DNA from: RHKX01 sp046330415
GTDB taxonomy: Bacteria; Actinomycetota; Thermoleophilia; Solirubrobacterales; 70-9
Direction: 5' to 3'
NCBI GenBank assembly: GCA_046330415.1
Contig: JAXLSW010000013.1
Coordinates: 105,141 to 169,140 of the forward strand
Length of the DNA stretch: 64,000 nucleotides
The position numbers were made by a program, and so were the translations under genes. Below are positions 1 to 9,250 of the stretch, piece by piece. The notes under the pieces are model-generated. The model had not been told where the DNA came from. It searched no databases and was given only the letters and a program-made list of their open reading frames with translations. Position 1 is the stretch's first letter; each line of letters begins with the position of its first letter.

Positions 1-2
1 TC

Positions 3-593
3 GGCAGCGACGGCCCGCTGCCGTGGCCCGGCGATGACGGCGGTCTGCGGATCGCCTGCGTGGGGCGGCTGTTCCCCCGCGAGAAGGGCCAGGACATCCT
101 CCTGCGGGTCCTCGCGGAAGAGCCCTGGAGGAGCCGCTCCGTCGAGCTCGAGATCTACGGGAAGGGGGTTAACCGCCAGACGTTGATCGACATGGCCGAG
201 CGCCTCGGCCTCGGCAACGTCCACTTTCGCGGCCACACCGGCGACGTCGGCGGCGTCTGGCGGCGCAACCACCTGCTCGCGCTTCCGTCCCGCTCGGAGG
301 GGCTTCCGCTGGTGCTGGTCGAGGCGATGCTTTGCGGCCGGCCCGGGGTCGTCACCGATGTCGGCGGCGCGCGCGAGCTCGTTACCGACGGTCGCGACGG
401 GTTCATCGCCGGGGCGCCGACCGTCGAGGCGTTCGCGGTGGCGATGGAGCGCGCCTGGAGCCAGCGCGCCGAGCTCGAGCGGATCGGCCTGCTGGCCGCG
501 GCGACCGCTCGTGAGCACGTCGGTGAGGACGATCCGGGCGCGCGCCTCGCGCACGCTCTGGTCGCCGACATGGACGCCGCCGCGGCGGCGTAG
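3..593 (+). CDS. Glycosyltransferase family 4 (GT-B fold), C-terminal part
   Basis: The gene enters from the left edge, so only the last 196 residues are visible. They show the C-terminal Rossmann half of a GT4/group 1 glycosyltransferase: an IACVGRLFPREKGQD strand-loop at the domain entry, a central LEIYGKG strand, and the nucleotide-sugar site LPSRSEGLPLVLVEAM with the E-x7-E arrangement of the family. By family knowledge such enzymes move a sugar from a nucleotide donor to a lipid-linked or polysaccharide acceptor at the cytoplasmic membrane face. It lies beside other glycan genes, which supports a role in surface polysaccharide synthesis. Donor and acceptor cannot be told. It is followed by a convergent nucleotidyltransferase-fold gene 30 bases away. 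Confidence 0.9.
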   Translation, partial: GSDGPLPWPGDDGGLRIACVGRLFPREKGQDILLRVLAEEPWRSRSVELEIYGKGVNRQTLIDMAERLGLGNVHFRGHTGDVGGVWRRNHLLALPSRSEGLPLVLVEAMLCGRPGVVTDVGGARELVTDGRDGFIAGAPTVEAFAVAMERAWSQRAELERIGLLAAATAREHVGEDDPGARLAHALVADMDAAAAA

Positions 594-623
594 AGCCTCG
601 CCGTCGGCAGCCCCGAGCTGCCC

Positions 624-1517
624 TCAGCGCGATGCGCGGCGGCGGGCGAGGACGGCGCCCGGCAGCTTCCCCAGAACCCAGAAGGGTCGCCACAGGTAGG
701 CCAGGATCAGCCCGATGGTGCCGCGCCGCGCCAGCGGCGACCAGGCGCGGATCAGCCGCCGGCTCGGCAGCAGCTTGTGGGCGACCAGTGCCAGTCGCCG
801 TCGCGCTCCCCGTGCCTCGACCAGCTGATCGACGCCATGCATCCCCGCCGGCAGCCCGAGCCGGGACCGGCGCACCGCGGCGGTCGGCTCGTAGCTCAGG
901 TTCAACCGATCGGCGACGACGACGCCGGAGGGAACCGTCCGCAGCCCGGCATCGAAGGCGGCCGTGGCACCGATCTCCGCGGCGATCGCCGCCGCCGCCG
1001 CCCAGGTCTCGGCGTCGCTGATCGCGATGGCGCGCTCGAGCGCGGCGCGGGTGTGCTCATCGAGGGATCCGGGGTGCTGGATCGCGTGCACGGCGACCTG
1101 AAGGGCGCGCGCGGGGACGGCGGGGACCGCGATCGGGACGCCGGCGATCCGCAGCGTCTCGTGATCGCGCCATAGCGCGCTCCAGCAGGCGCGCTCGCCG
1201 CGCTCGGCAGCGAAGATCGCGCGGTGCAGATCGATGCAGACGCCGCGCCGCATCCAGTGGTGACCGTGCGGGTTCTGGCCGACCAGGTCCGAATCGTCGA
1301 GCTCGACCTCGAAGCCGAGCCCGGCGAGCACGCGGCCGGCATCCGCGAACCGTTCCGGTTCGATCAGCAGATCGACATCGCCGGAGAGGACGCTTTCCTG
1401 CTCGGGCCACAGCCAGACGTGGTTCGCGAGCCCCTTGAGCAGCAGCGGCTCGATCCGCTCGGCGCGCAGCGCGGTCACCACCTCGACGGTGGCCGCGTCC
1501 AAGATCAGCGCATGCAT
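624..1517 (-). CDS. Nucleotidyltransferase-fold family protein (PF14907-like)
   Basis: A 297-residue protein. The N-terminal half has LLLKGLANHVWLW followed by SGDVDLLIEP, the G-D-x-D metal-binding pattern of the uncharacterised nucleotidyltransferase family PF14907. A later HWMRRGVCIDLHRA segment fits the rest of the fold. The C-terminal third is basic and hydrophobic (YLWRPFWVLGKLPGAVL) and may touch the membrane. I chose the ATG at 1517 because the reading frame upstream of it has no family-like sequence and would run into the divergent glycosyltransferase start. Members of this family occur in polysaccharide clusters and in some lasso-peptide clusters. The substrate is unknown. Confidence 0.75.
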   Translation of the reverse strand: MHALILDAATVEVVTALRAERIEPLLLKGLANHVWLWPEQESVLSGDVDLLIEPERFADAGRVLAGLGFEVELDDSDLVGQNPHGHHWMRRGVCIDLHRAIFAAERGERACWSALWRDHETLRIAGVPIAVPAVPARALQVAVHAIQHPGSLDEHTRAALERAIAISDAETWAAAAAIAAEIGATAAFDAGLRTVPSGVVVADRLNLSYEPTAAVRRSRLGLPAGMHGVDQLVEARGARRRLALVAHKLLPSRRLIRAWSPLARRGTIGLILAYLWRPFWVLGKLPGAVLARRRASR

Positions 1518-1587
1518 CGCCACCTCGCGCCCGGTCGATCGGAATGCGTCGATCGACCAAACGCTACCCTGCACGAGCAGGAGACCT

Positions 1588-2380
1588 GTGCGGCCTGACT
1601 ACACGATCGTGATTCCGGTCTGGGGCGAGCGCTACAGCAACCTGCTCGGCGAGGCGATCGAGTCGGTCCGCCGGCAAGCGCCCGAAGCACCGATCGTCGT
1701 CATCGACAACGCCGGCGACGTCCCGCTGCCCGGGACCGAGTCGACGCACGTCGTCCGGCTCGAGGATCGGGTCAGCGTCGGGCGGGCGCGGAACATCGGG
1801 TTGGCCGAGGTCGAGACCGAGTTCGCGCTGGTCCTCGACGCCGACGACACCCTCGAGCCGGGCGCGCTGGAGGGGCTGGCGCTACCGCTTCGCGCCGACC
1901 CGGGGCTGGTCGCCGTGGTCGGGCGGGTCGTCGAGGAGATGGCCGCCGGCACCGGCTGCCGCGTCGCTCGCGCCGCTGCTGGCGCGGGCCCCGCGGCTGT
2001 TCGCAATCATCAACGCGAGCTGGCTGCTCTTTCCGGTGCAGGGATGCGCGATGTACCGGGTGGCGGTCGCGCGCGCCTGCGGCGGCTACGGGGACACGCA
2101 CGAGGGCGACGACTATGAGCTCGCGGTTGCGCTCGCCGCCGCCGGGCGGGTCGGCTTCGTCGATGCGGTCGTCCGTCACTACCGTGACCCGCACGGCGGC
2201 CTCGGATCGCCGCCCGACAACGCCTCGCTGCTGCGCCGGGCGCGAGCGGTTCGCACGCGCCTGGCGACCCACCGTTGGGGTCGGATCGCCGGCCCGGTTA
2301 TCCACGGCGCTCAGCTCGTCGCGATCTATTGCCTGCGGCCGCTGGTCCGCGGCGGGCGCAGGCTGATCGGGCGCGAATGA
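1588..2380 (+). CDS. Glycosyltransferase family 2 (GT-A), reading frame broken by one indel
   Basis: The GTG at 1588 is preceded by AGGAG at 1579-1583. The first about 120 residues are a GT2 fold: YTIVIPVWGERY start, VVIDNAGDV, the donor-site GRARNIGLAE and the metal-binding LVLDADDTLEPGAL (D-x-D). Near 1945 the frame must shift: the +1 frame continues as a plausible GT2 C-terminal half (FAIINASWLLFPVQG, then GGYGDTHEGDDYELAVALAAAG, where the ED-like acid triplet would sit) and ends at 2380. Either one extra base or two missing bases near 1945 restores a single protein of about 263 residues. The stop overlaps the next start (ATGA), which supports the downstream half being the true C-terminus. 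Acceptor unknown. Confidence 0.8.
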
Positions 2381-2646
2381 GCGACCGCCTCACGCTGGTC
2401 CGTGGCCGTCTCGTCCACCGCGTCGTCGACGGCGAGTTGATGATCCTCGACGCGGCTCGGGACGAGTACGTCCGCGGCAACGGCTCGATGGCGCTGCTGT
2501 GGCCGCTGCTCGAGCGCGGCTGCACGCTCGCTGAGCTCGCCGCCGAGCTCCGCGGCAGCTATGACGTCGACGAGGCGGGCGCGATCGACGCGGCCGAGGA
2601 GCTGCTCGCGGACCTGCGGGCGCGAGGTTGGATCGACGAGCCCTGA
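2377..2646 (+). CDS. PqqD-like peptide-chaperone domain protein
   Basis: An 89-residue protein that starts in a 4-base ATGA overlap with the glycosyltransferase stop, so the two are probably translationally coupled. It has the PqqD pattern (PF05402): an N-terminal beta part with ELMILDAARDEYVRGNG, then helices LWPLLERGCTLAELAAEL and a C-terminal ELLADLRARGWID. In known systems PqqD-like domains bind leader peptides of ribosomally made modified peptides. Free-standing copies also occur in polysaccharide clusters with asparagine-synthase-like genes, as here, where the role is not established. No precursor peptide was recognised nearby. Confidence 0.8.
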   Translation: MSDRLTLVRGRLVHRVVDGELMILDAARDEYVRGNGSMALLWPLLERGCTLAELAAELRGSYDVDEAGAIDAAEELLADLRARGWIDEP

Positions 2647-2651
2647 CGACT

Positions 2652-3179
2652 TCAGCGGCGGATCAGGCGCCAGCCGGCGAAGCCGAGGCCGAGCAGCGCG
2701 CCCGCGGCGATCAGGATGCCGGCCGGCCCGAGGCCGCCATCGGAGCCGCTGACGCCGCTGACGAGCGCCGCGATCAGCGAGCCGTCGTCGGCGTCCACGC
2801 CCGGCGCCGGATCGCGCTGGCGGGCGCCGTCCAGCCCGGCCATCGGCACCAGACCGGCGACGGCGGCGCCGTCGGCCCCGCGCCGGCTCAACTCGGCCCG
2901 CACCGCCGGGGACAGGTCCGAGGCGATACCGCTGCCCGCCCCGACCGATCCCCCCGGCCCGGAGTCGCCGACCGCCGGCGCCGATCCGTCCTCGCTGCCG
3001 CCGCCGCCCGTGGTCCCGGGCTGCTGCTCCCCGCAGGCGCTTGGGATCGACTCCAGGTACTGATCGATCTCGGAGTTGTCGGGCACGTCGTCCGGGCAGG
3101 CGGCGAGCGCCGGGGCGGCGAGCGCGAGCGCGAGGAGTGCGAGCAGGCAGCCGATCGCTGTGCTGGCGGCGCGGATCAC
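2652..3179 (-). CDS. Secreted Gly/Ala-rich protein with C-terminal membrane anchor
   Basis: About 175 residues from the GTG at 3179 (my choice, because a signal peptide then follows directly). The N-terminus is a signal peptide (IGCLLALLALALAAPALAA) cut before CPDDVPDNSEI. The middle is Gly/Ser/Asp-rich, low complexity and probably unstructured. The C-terminus is a single transmembrane helix (GILIAAGALLGLGFAGW) followed by RLIRR, which looks like a sortase-type or simple C-terminal membrane anchor without a visible LPxTG motif. It is divergent from the polymerase gene at 3283 and convergent with pqqD. No function can be assigned. Confidence 0.6.
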   Translation of the reverse strand: MIRAASTAIGCLLALLALALAAPALAACPDDVPDNSEIDQYLESIPSACGEQQPGTTGGGGSEDGSAPAVGDSGPGGSVGAGSGIASDLSPAVRAELSRRGADGAAVAGLVPMAGLDGARQRDPAPGVDADDGSLIAALVSGVSGSDGGLGPAGILIAAGALLGLGFAGWRLIRR

Positions 3180-3282
3180 ACCTGGGGTTACGTGCGCGGC
3201 GCGCGATCCTTGACAGCGGATCCGCGTCCGGCGCTGACGAAAACCTGTCGGATGCCGGCGCCGCCGGCCGTATTCAGTTCTG

Positions 3283-5262
3283 GTGGAAGCGAGCACCGCC
3301 CTCTACGAGCGACGGGCCAGAGCCAGCGGCGCTCTTCCGCGACCCGGCCTGGGCGCCGCCCTGCTCGCCGCGCTCGCGCTGGTCGGGCCGGTCCTGATCG
3401 CGGTGCCGCTGGCGCTCGACGACGGTGGCTACGCGTTGATCGGGCGAAGCCGGATCGGGCTCCTGGTCTGGTGGCTCGCGGTCCTCGGCGTGGCGCTCGG
3501 AGTCGGCATCACCGGCCGCCCGTTCGGTCGCACCGGCTGGATCGCCGCGGCCTCGCTCGGCGGGCTGGCAACCTGGACGCTGCTGTCAGCGCTGTGGAGC
3601 TCCAGCCCCGAGCGCTCGCTCGTCGAGGCCGGGCTGGCGATCACGGCGCTCGGCGCCTTCGTCCTCGCGACGTTGCTGTGCCGGGCCGGACAGGCGCGCC
3701 GGCTCGGAACGGGGATCGGCCTCGCCTGCACCGGAATCATCCTGCTCGCGCTCGGAACCCGCTTCTTCCCGGGACTGGCACCCCCCCAGGAGGCCGCCGA
3801 GGTCTTTCCGGGCTTCGAGGCGACGCTCTCGTTCCCGTTCAACTACCCGAGCGCGCTCGGCGCCGCCGCGGCGATCACGGTGCCGTTGCTCCTGCATCAG
3901 ACGGGGGCGCGGACGCTGGCGGCGGCGGCGCTGGCGGCGGCGGCGATCCCGGCGGCCGTGCTCGTCGCCTGGCTGACCGGCTCGGCGCAGGCCCTGCCGC
4001 TCTGCGCTCTCGGCGCCCTCGCCTACGTACTCCTCAGCGACCAGCGCGCCGCCCGCCTGGCAACCGTGCTGGTCGGGTTCGCCGGCGGCGCGCTGCTGAT
4101 CGTCGCCTCGCACGATCGCGGTGCCTTCGAGCTCGCCTCGGGTGGCGCCGCCGCGACCCGCCAGGGGCACGAGATGCTCGCGTTGACGATCACCGTCGCG
4201 ATCGCCGTCGCCGCCTACCAGGTGGCGATCGCGCTTGCCGCCCGGCACGCGCGGTTGAGCCGCACCAGCGCGCTCTGGAGGCGGGCGAGGTGGCCCGCGC
4301 TGGTCGCCGTGATCGCGGCGGCGCTCGTCGCTGCCGCGGCCTGGTCGCTGCCGGACCGGGTCGCCGACGGCTGGCAGACCTTCAAGGGCAAGACCACGGT
4401 CGAGGACACCAACCGCGCGAGCCAGATCACCGATCTCTCGGGGCAGAACCGCTACCAGTACTGGTCCTCGGCGGTCCGGGCGTTCGAGTCCGACCCGCTG
4501 ACCGGGATCGGCGCGGGCACGTTCGAGTACTGGTGGGCGCGGGATGGTTCCGAGACGCAGTTCGTCCGCGACGCTCACTCGCTCGCATTCCAGACGCTCG
4601 CTGAGCTGGGGCTCGTCGGGGCCGCGCTGCTGGCGGCTCTACTGATCACGGTCGTCGTCGGTGGCGCCGCCGGCGCGATCAGGTGCGGGCGCGATCGCGA
4701 TCGCAGCCTGCGCGCGGCCGCGGTCGGCGGGGCGCTCGTCTTCTGCGCCTCCGTCACCGTCGACTGGACCTGGGAGTTCGCGACCCTGACGATCGTCTTC
4801 GCCGTGCTCGCGGCGCTGGCGGTGGCCGCCGGGGATCCACCGGCGGCGGCCGCCGGCGCGGCTGACGCCCGGCGTGGCCCGCGCTGGGCGCTCGCCGCCC
4901 TCGGGCTCGCGGCGATGGTCGCCATCTACGTTCCCTTCGCAGCGGCCTCGGCGCTCGCGGCCAGCAAGGCGGCGGCGGGCCGTGGCGACAGCGGCGAGGC
5001 GCTCGAGAAGGCCCGGGAGGCGGCTCGGCTGGAGCCGTTCGCGGCCGCCCCGGAGCTGCAGGAGGCGCTGATCCTCGAGGGCCTCGGCGAGTTCTCCGCG
5101 GCGCTCGGCCCGGCGCGCCAGGCGACCGAAAACGAGCCTGAGAACTGGCGCAACTGGCTGATCCTCTCGCGGATCAACGCCGAGGCCGGGCACCCGGCCG
5201 CAGCCGTGGCGGCCTACCGGCGGGCGCGGACCCTGAACCCGAGATCGCCGATCTTCGAATGA
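3283..5262 (+). CDS. O-antigen ligase/polymerase family membrane protein (Wzy_C) with C-terminal TPR segment
   Basis: A 659-residue polytopic protein from a GTG start. About ten hydrophobic segments fill residues 20-560. A large extracytoplasmic loop near residues 360-440 ends with the Wzy_C/WaaL-type signature GIGAGTFEYWW ... RDAHSLAFQTLAELGLVG, including the family's Arg and His. The last about 100 residues form TPR-like helical repeats (GEALEKAREAARLEPFAAA, LGPARQATENEPENW). Family members polymerise or ligate lipid-linked glycans outside the membrane. Next to glycosyltransferases and a flippase it probably polymerises the envelope polysaccharide. It overlaps the next small gene by 4 bases. 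Confidence 0.88.
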   Translation: MEASTALYERRARASGALPRPGLGAALLAALALVGPVLIAVPLALDDGGYALIGRSRIGLLVWWLAVLGVALGVGITGRPFGRTGWIAAASLGGLATWTLLSALWSSSPERSLVEAGLAITALGAFVLATLLCRAGQARRLGTGIGLACTGIILLALGTRFFPGLAPPQEAAEVFPGFEATLSFPFNYPSALGAAAAITVPLLLHQTGARTLAAAALAAAAIPAAVLVAWLTGSAQALPLCALGALAYVLLSDQRAARLATVLVGFAGGALLIVASHDRGAFELASGGAAATRQGHEMLALTITVAIAVAAYQVAIALAARHARLSRTSALWRRARWPALVAVIAAALVAAAAWSLPDRVADGWQTFKGKTTVEDTNRASQITDLSGQNRYQYWSSAVRAFESDPLTGIGAGTFEYWWARDGSETQFVRDAHSLAFQTLAELGLVGAALLAALLITVVVGGAAGAIRCGRDRDRSLRAAAVGGALVFCASVTVDWTWEFATLTIVFAVLAALAVAAGDPPAAAAGAADARRGPRWALAALGLAAMVAIYVPFAAASALAASKAAAGRGDSGEALEKAREAARLEPFAAAPELQEALILEGLGEFSAALGPARQATENEPENWRNWLILSRINAEAGHPAAAVAAYRRARTLNPRSPIFE

Positions 5263-5477
5263 GCGCCGATCTCGAATCGCCCGCGGAGGTTGAGGCACGC
5301 CTCGTCGCGGGTACCCCGCGGCCGCAGGGCGGGTTTCGCCGCCGCCTCCGCGCCCTCATCATCGCCGGCAGCACCGACCTCGTCGGCCCGCGGCCGGCGC
5401 GGCTGCGCATCCTCATCGCCGCCGCGATCGCCGTCGGGACGATCGTCTTCGCCGCCGCCGTCGTCGCGATCCGCTGA
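5259..5477 (+). CDS. Small membrane protein, unknown function
   Basis: A 72-residue protein starting in an ATGA overlap with the polymerase gene, so it is likely coupled to it. Residues 1-45 are hydrophilic with an Arg-rich patch (GGFRRRLRAL). Residues 49-70 form one transmembrane helix (LRILIAAAIAVGTIVFAAAVVAI) with an Arg as the last residue. I do not recognise a family. The coupling suggests a small partner of the glycan polymerase. It is convergent with the sigma-factor gene 11 bases away. Confidence 0.6.
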   Translation: MSADLESPAEVEARLVAGTPRPQGGFRRRLRALIIAGSTDLVGPRPARLRILIAAAIAVGTIVFAAAVVAIR

Positions 5478-5488
5478 GCCGCGGCGGG

Positions 5489-6007
5489 CTACGGGTCGGT
5501 CAGCTCGGCGCGCAGCTTGCGCAGCGCCCGCGAGTTGATCTGGTGCGCGTTCGCCTCGCTGATCCCGAGCAGATCGGCGGTCTCGCGGGCGCTCATGCCA
5601 CCGCCGTAACGCAGCGCCAGAACCTCGCGCTCGGCCTGCTGGAGCCGCCCCAATGCCCCGGCGAGGCGAGGGTCGAGCCCGATCACCAGCGTCTCCGGGC
5701 CGGGCGCCGTCCCGGCCGCCAAATCCTCGGCGCGTCCCGGGTCATGCGGGGTCTCCCTGATCGGCCTGCGCACCTCGTCGATCAGCGCGTTTCTGGCGAT
5801 CGCCAGCAGCCAGGTCCTGGTCGAGCCCCGCGTCGGGTCGAACCGCTGCCAGCCGCGCAGCGCCCGCTCGAAGGTGAGCTGGGTGAGGTCCTCGGCGGTC
5901 TCGCGCGCCGAACAGCGATGGGCCAGGTAGCCGTAGACGTCGCCGAGGTGCCGCTCGTAGAGGTCGGCGAACTCGGCCGCCCTCCTGCTCAGACGCGGTT
6001 CATCCAT
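5489..6007 (-). CDS. ECF-type RNA polymerase sigma factor
   Basis: A 172-residue protein with the two ECF regions. Region 2 (about residues 12-75) has LYERHLGDVYGYLAHRC and the core-binding/-10 helix AEDLTQLTFERALRGW, ending TWLLAIARNALIDEVRR. Region 4 (about 115-170) has REVLALRYGGGMSARETADLLGISEANAHQINSRALRKLR, a helix-turn-helix for the -35 element. The linker is short, and no extra C-terminal domain or recognisable adjacent anti-sigma gene is present. The gene follows the flippase gene on the same strand (22-base gap) and is probably co-transcribed, which hints at control of envelope genes. Its target promoters are unknown. Confidence 0.92.
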   Translation of the reverse strand: MDEPRLSRRAAEFADLYERHLGDVYGYLAHRCSARETAEDLTQLTFERALRGWQRFDPTRGSTRTWLLAIARNALIDEVRRPIRETPHDPGRAEDLAAGTAPGPETLVIGLDPRLAGALGRLQQAEREVLALRYGGGMSARETADLLGISEANAHQINSRALRKLRAELTDP

Positions 6008-6029
6008 CGTCCTGATCCGTTCCCGACCA

Positions 6030-7394
6030 TCACCCAGCGAACAACAGCAGGATCGCGATGACCGCGCCCGCGGAGCATATTCCAGCGCCGAACATCCGGC
6101 TGACCTCCCGCACCCAGTCGGGGCCGAGAAACCGGAGCGAGCGGATCTGGACTACGCAGGTGGCGTATCCGACCAGGCTGGTTCCCAGCGACACCCCGAC
6201 GAGCCCGTACCGGATCGCGAGCGGGATGCTCAGCGCGAGGTTGAGCGAGGCGGCGAAGGCGGCGACGATCAGCATCGTTCGCAGCGGCGCGATCGCCTGC
6301 ATCACCCGGAACAGCAGCAGCGAGAACCCGATCCCCGGCACGCCGACGGCGAACCCGGCCAGCGCCGAGCGGACGAGGTCGGTGGAGTGCTGGTCGAACG
6401 CGCCCCGCTGGAAGGTGAGCTCCACCATCGCCGGCCCGGCAACGGCGAAGAGCAGGCCGAGGATGACGATCGCGTTGACCATTCGCCGCAGCTCCACGAC
6501 CGAATCCCGCAGCGACTCGGCATCGCGCCGGCTCAGCGAGAACGTCGCCAGGACGAGCGGGCCAAGCGCGCCGATGACGATGCCGATCGGCAGCAGCACG
6601 AACCGGTTGGCGTAGCTCAGCGCCGCCAGATTTCCGGTCCCGAGCCGAAAGGCGACGGCGCGATCGGTCAGCTCCTGCACGACCGTGAACGAGTAGGCGG
6701 CGGCGATCGGGATGCCGATCCCGAGGACCGTCTTGATCGGAGCTGCGAGCCCGCCCGCCCGCGTCCGCAGACCGCGCTTGGTCGCGACGCGGAGCACTAA
6801 CGCCGATGCGATGTTGCCCAGCGACCAGCCCAGCGCGATCGGGACCGTGCCGATCTGCTCGCCGGCCAGCGCGATGACGGCGAGCCCGGCGATCGCGCCG
6901 AGCGACCAAAGCGACTGCACCCCGATCTGGAAGGCGACCCGCCGCTCGAGCGTGAGCCGCGCGTTGCAGACCGCGATCAGCGTCGTAACGCCAACCGAGG
7001 GAGCGAGCGCGACCGTGATCGCGGCGACCTGTCCGGGGTCTGCCTCGGGCTGGACGATCAGGATCGCGATCGCGGATGCGACGATCGCGAAGCCGAGGGC
7101 GACCAGCGCGCCGACCTTGGCGGCGCTCGCCGTTAGCGCCTCCGCGGCCGCGTCGCGCCGATCCTCGTCGAGGCCCCCGAGAACCCGCACGGAGGACGCG
7201 TAGAACGTCTCGCCGACGAACAGCGTCGCCACGCCGGCGACGATGAACGCGGCCGCGAAGCGGTCGGCCTCGGCGCTGGTCCCGAAGTAGAACGCCAGAC
7301 CGAGCTCGCGGATGAAACCGAGCCCGCGCGAGGCGAGGAAGACCAGCACGAGCGAGCCGATACCGGCTGGCAGTTGCCGCTGGACCCAGCTCAT
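6030..7394 (-). CDS. MurJ/MviN-family lipid-linked oligosaccharide flippase
   Basis: About 454 residues from the ATG at 7394. I prefer it to the earlier in-frame ATGs because the family's first helix starts just after MSWVQRQLPAGIGSLVLVFLA. The protein has about 12-14 membrane helices in the MOP superfamily pattern. Helix 1 is followed by SRGLGFIREL and FYFGTSAEADRFAAAF, the typical N-terminal MviN signature (R-E at the helix 1 end and the A-D-x-F motif). Family members flip lipid II or polyprenyl-linked glycan units to the outer membrane face. Inside a glycan cluster it may serve the polysaccharide unit rather than peptidoglycan; the sequence does not decide between them. Confidence 0.88.
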   Translation of the reverse strand: MSWVQRQLPAGIGSLVLVFLASRGLGFIRELGLAFYFGTSAEADRFAAAFIVAGVATLFVGETFYASSVRVLGGLDEDRRDAAAEALTASAAKVGALVALGFAIVASAIAILIVQPEADPGQVAAITVALAPSVGVTTLIAVCNARLTLERRVAFQIGVQSLWSLGAIAGLAVIALAGEQIGTVPIALGWSLGNIASALVLRVATKRGLRTRAGGLAAPIKTVLGIGIPIAAAYSFTVVQELTDRAVAFRLGTGNLAALSYANRFVLLPIGIVIGALGPLVLATFSLSRRDAESLRDSVVELRRMVNAIVILGLLFAVAGPAMVELTFQRGAFDQHSTDLVRSALAGFAVGVPGIGFSLLLFRVMQAIAPLRTMLIVAAFAASLNLALSIPLAIRYGLVGVSLGTSLVGYATCVVQIRSLRFLGPDWVREVSRMFGAGICSAGAVIAILLLFAG

Positions 7395-7643
7395 CCCGAA
7401 CCCCGATCGGTCGGCGGATGACCGTCTGCCGGCCCGCAGTCCGCTGCGGCACCAGCTGCAACGAAGTCGCTTGAGTTGGCGTGATCGACCCATCGGCGCG
7501 CCCTGCATGGTCCGCGCCGTCCGATCGGCCCTTCTGGCGAGGCGGCCGGTGCAGGAGCCGCCTGACTCTTCCAGATCAGGCGAGCGCCGGTTCCGCGGCG
7601 ACCAGCCCGCGGCGCGGTGCGGTGGAGGCCCGCGGCGGCGGGC

Positions 7644-9032
7644 TCAGCGCAGCTTCCAGACGAAGCTCGCCTCACCGCCGGCCCGGGCCCGCAGCTTCGC
7701 CCGTCCGAGCTGGCGCACCTTGCCGGCGAAGATGCGGTTGCGGCCCGCCCGCAGCGTGCCGATCCGCCTCCAGCCCCGACCGCTCTTGCGCTCGATCGTG
7801 ACCTTGCCGGCGACCGGTGCCTTGCCCCAGACCCGCAGCCGCTTGCCCTTGCCGCTGCTGTCGGCGACGAACGGGAACCGGTAGGCGAGCGCCGAAGGCT
7901 TCGGCTTGCCGTTCAGGTAGTAGAGCCCGATCCCGGGCAGTTCGGCGTTCGGCTCGCCGTCGCGGATTCGCAGATAGATCGCGGCCTCGGCCCCCGCCTT
8001 CCAGAACAGGTAGAGGGACTCGGCTATGTAGCGGGCCTGGATCGCCGGCCGGTAGCCGAAGCTCGACGGGGGTGAGCTTGTCCACCAGAACTCCGTCACC
8101 CAGAGCGGATGACGGCCGCCGGGCGCGACCGTGCCCGCCCGCTCGGCCTTCCTGAGCAGCCGCTGCAGCGCCGGCAGATCCGGCGTCGTGACGTCGTCGC
8201 GGTTGATCGCCGACTGCTGCGGCGGGCCGGAGGTGCTGATCGTGTCGTGGGCGAGGATGTCGAAGTGCGGCTTCTCCGCGCAGTCGCTCTCGCGGCTGAT
8301 GCAGAGCGTGTCGCGCCAGAAGCGCAGCGGCCGCATCCGCTCGCCGCCGGGATCGTCGCCGTACGGCCCCGTTCCACCCGTGATCACCTGGTTGCTCCCG
8401 TCGACGGCCTTGACCCCAGCGTAGAAGCTGTTCAGCAACCCCCTGTAGATCGCCGGGCTCGCGGCCCGCTTGCCGTCCCACTGCGGCGTCAGGTGCGAGT
8501 TCAGGTTTGGCTCCGCCCATGCCTGGTAGTAGCGAACCCGCGGCAGGGGCTCGGAGGCTCCGGGCGGCACGAAGCTCCCCGAGTAGCGGGTGGCGACGGC
8601 CTCGGCGAAGTCGCGGAGGTCATCGGGGTCTGGCTTCCAGGTCCCCGCGTTCACGTCGTCCGGCCGTCCCGCTCCCTCGGCCCAGGCTGGGGCCCAGTGC
8701 ACCGACAGAACCGGCTCGAGTCCGCGCGCCGATGCGTCGATCACAAAGTCGTCGACGGTGCCCCACGAGTACGCCGGATCGGCGGGATCGCGGGGGTCGA
8801 AGTTGGGGCCGGGGTGGGTCGGCGCGGTGCTCGACCAGGTGATCGCGGTGAGGGCCAGCTCGCTCCCTTCGGCCTCGGTCTGATCGAGCCAGCGCTGGCG
8901 CTCGACGTCATCGCTGGAGCGGAAGAGGCCGTCGAAGATCCCCATTCGCAGCGGGTGCTTGGCGCCCGCCGGGGGCGCCAAGCAGAGCGCCAGCAGCGCC
9001 ACGGCGGCGGTCGCGATCAGGCCGCGGCGCAC
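7644..9032 (-). CDS. Secreted GH-A clan glycoside hydrolase-like protein
   Basis: 462 residues from the GTG at 9032, which has GGAG 8 bases upstream and leads directly into a signal peptide (GLIATAAVALLALCLAPPAGA). The body resembles a TIM-barrel glycosidase of clan GH-A (GH5/GH39 style): strand 1 MGIFDGLFRS, strand 4 RYYQAWAEPNLN with an N/A-E acid-base position, and strand 7 HPLWVTEFWW with a probable nucleophile Glu. A C-terminal beta domain (about residues 375-462) is rich in Gly, Arg and Lys. It is probably exported and acts on the polysaccharide made by the neighbouring genes, as a remodelling or length-control enzyme. Substrate unknown. Confidence 0.78.
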   Translation of the reverse strand: MRRGLIATAAVALLALCLAPPAGAKHPLRMGIFDGLFRSSDDVERQRWLDQTEAEGSELALTAITWSSTAPTHPGPNFDPRDPADPAYSWGTVDDFVIDASARGLEPVLSVHWAPAWAEGAGRPDDVNAGTWKPDPDDLRDFAEAVATRYSGSFVPPGASEPLPRVRYYQAWAEPNLNSHLTPQWDGKRAASPAIYRGLLNSFYAGVKAVDGSNQVITGGTGPYGDDPGGERMRPLRFWRDTLCISRESDCAEKPHFDILAHDTISTSGPPQQSAINRDDVTTPDLPALQRLLRKAERAGTVAPGGRHPLWVTEFWWTSSPPSSFGYRPAIQARYIAESLYLFWKAGAEAAIYLRIRDGEPNAELPGIGLYYLNGKPKPSALAYRFPFVADSSGKGKRLRVWGKAPVAGKVTIERKSGRGWRRIGTLRAGRNRIFAGKVRQLGRAKLRARAGGEASFVWKLR

Positions 9033-9250
9033 CGCGGGGTCTCCGGAGCGGTCAGGTCCATGCTCAAGAGTACGGCCGTACCGCCGCCGCCCTGACACCA
9101 GCTTGGTCGCCGGGCTCCCGAATCGCAGACGGGACAGCGGCCGAGTGAATTACCCTCGTCGAACCCAGGACCGGGGAATCCGGGGCCGACCATCCGGGTC
9201 CGATCGTAGCGGGCAGGATCGGTCGGCCTCGGCCACGCGACGGCTAGCCT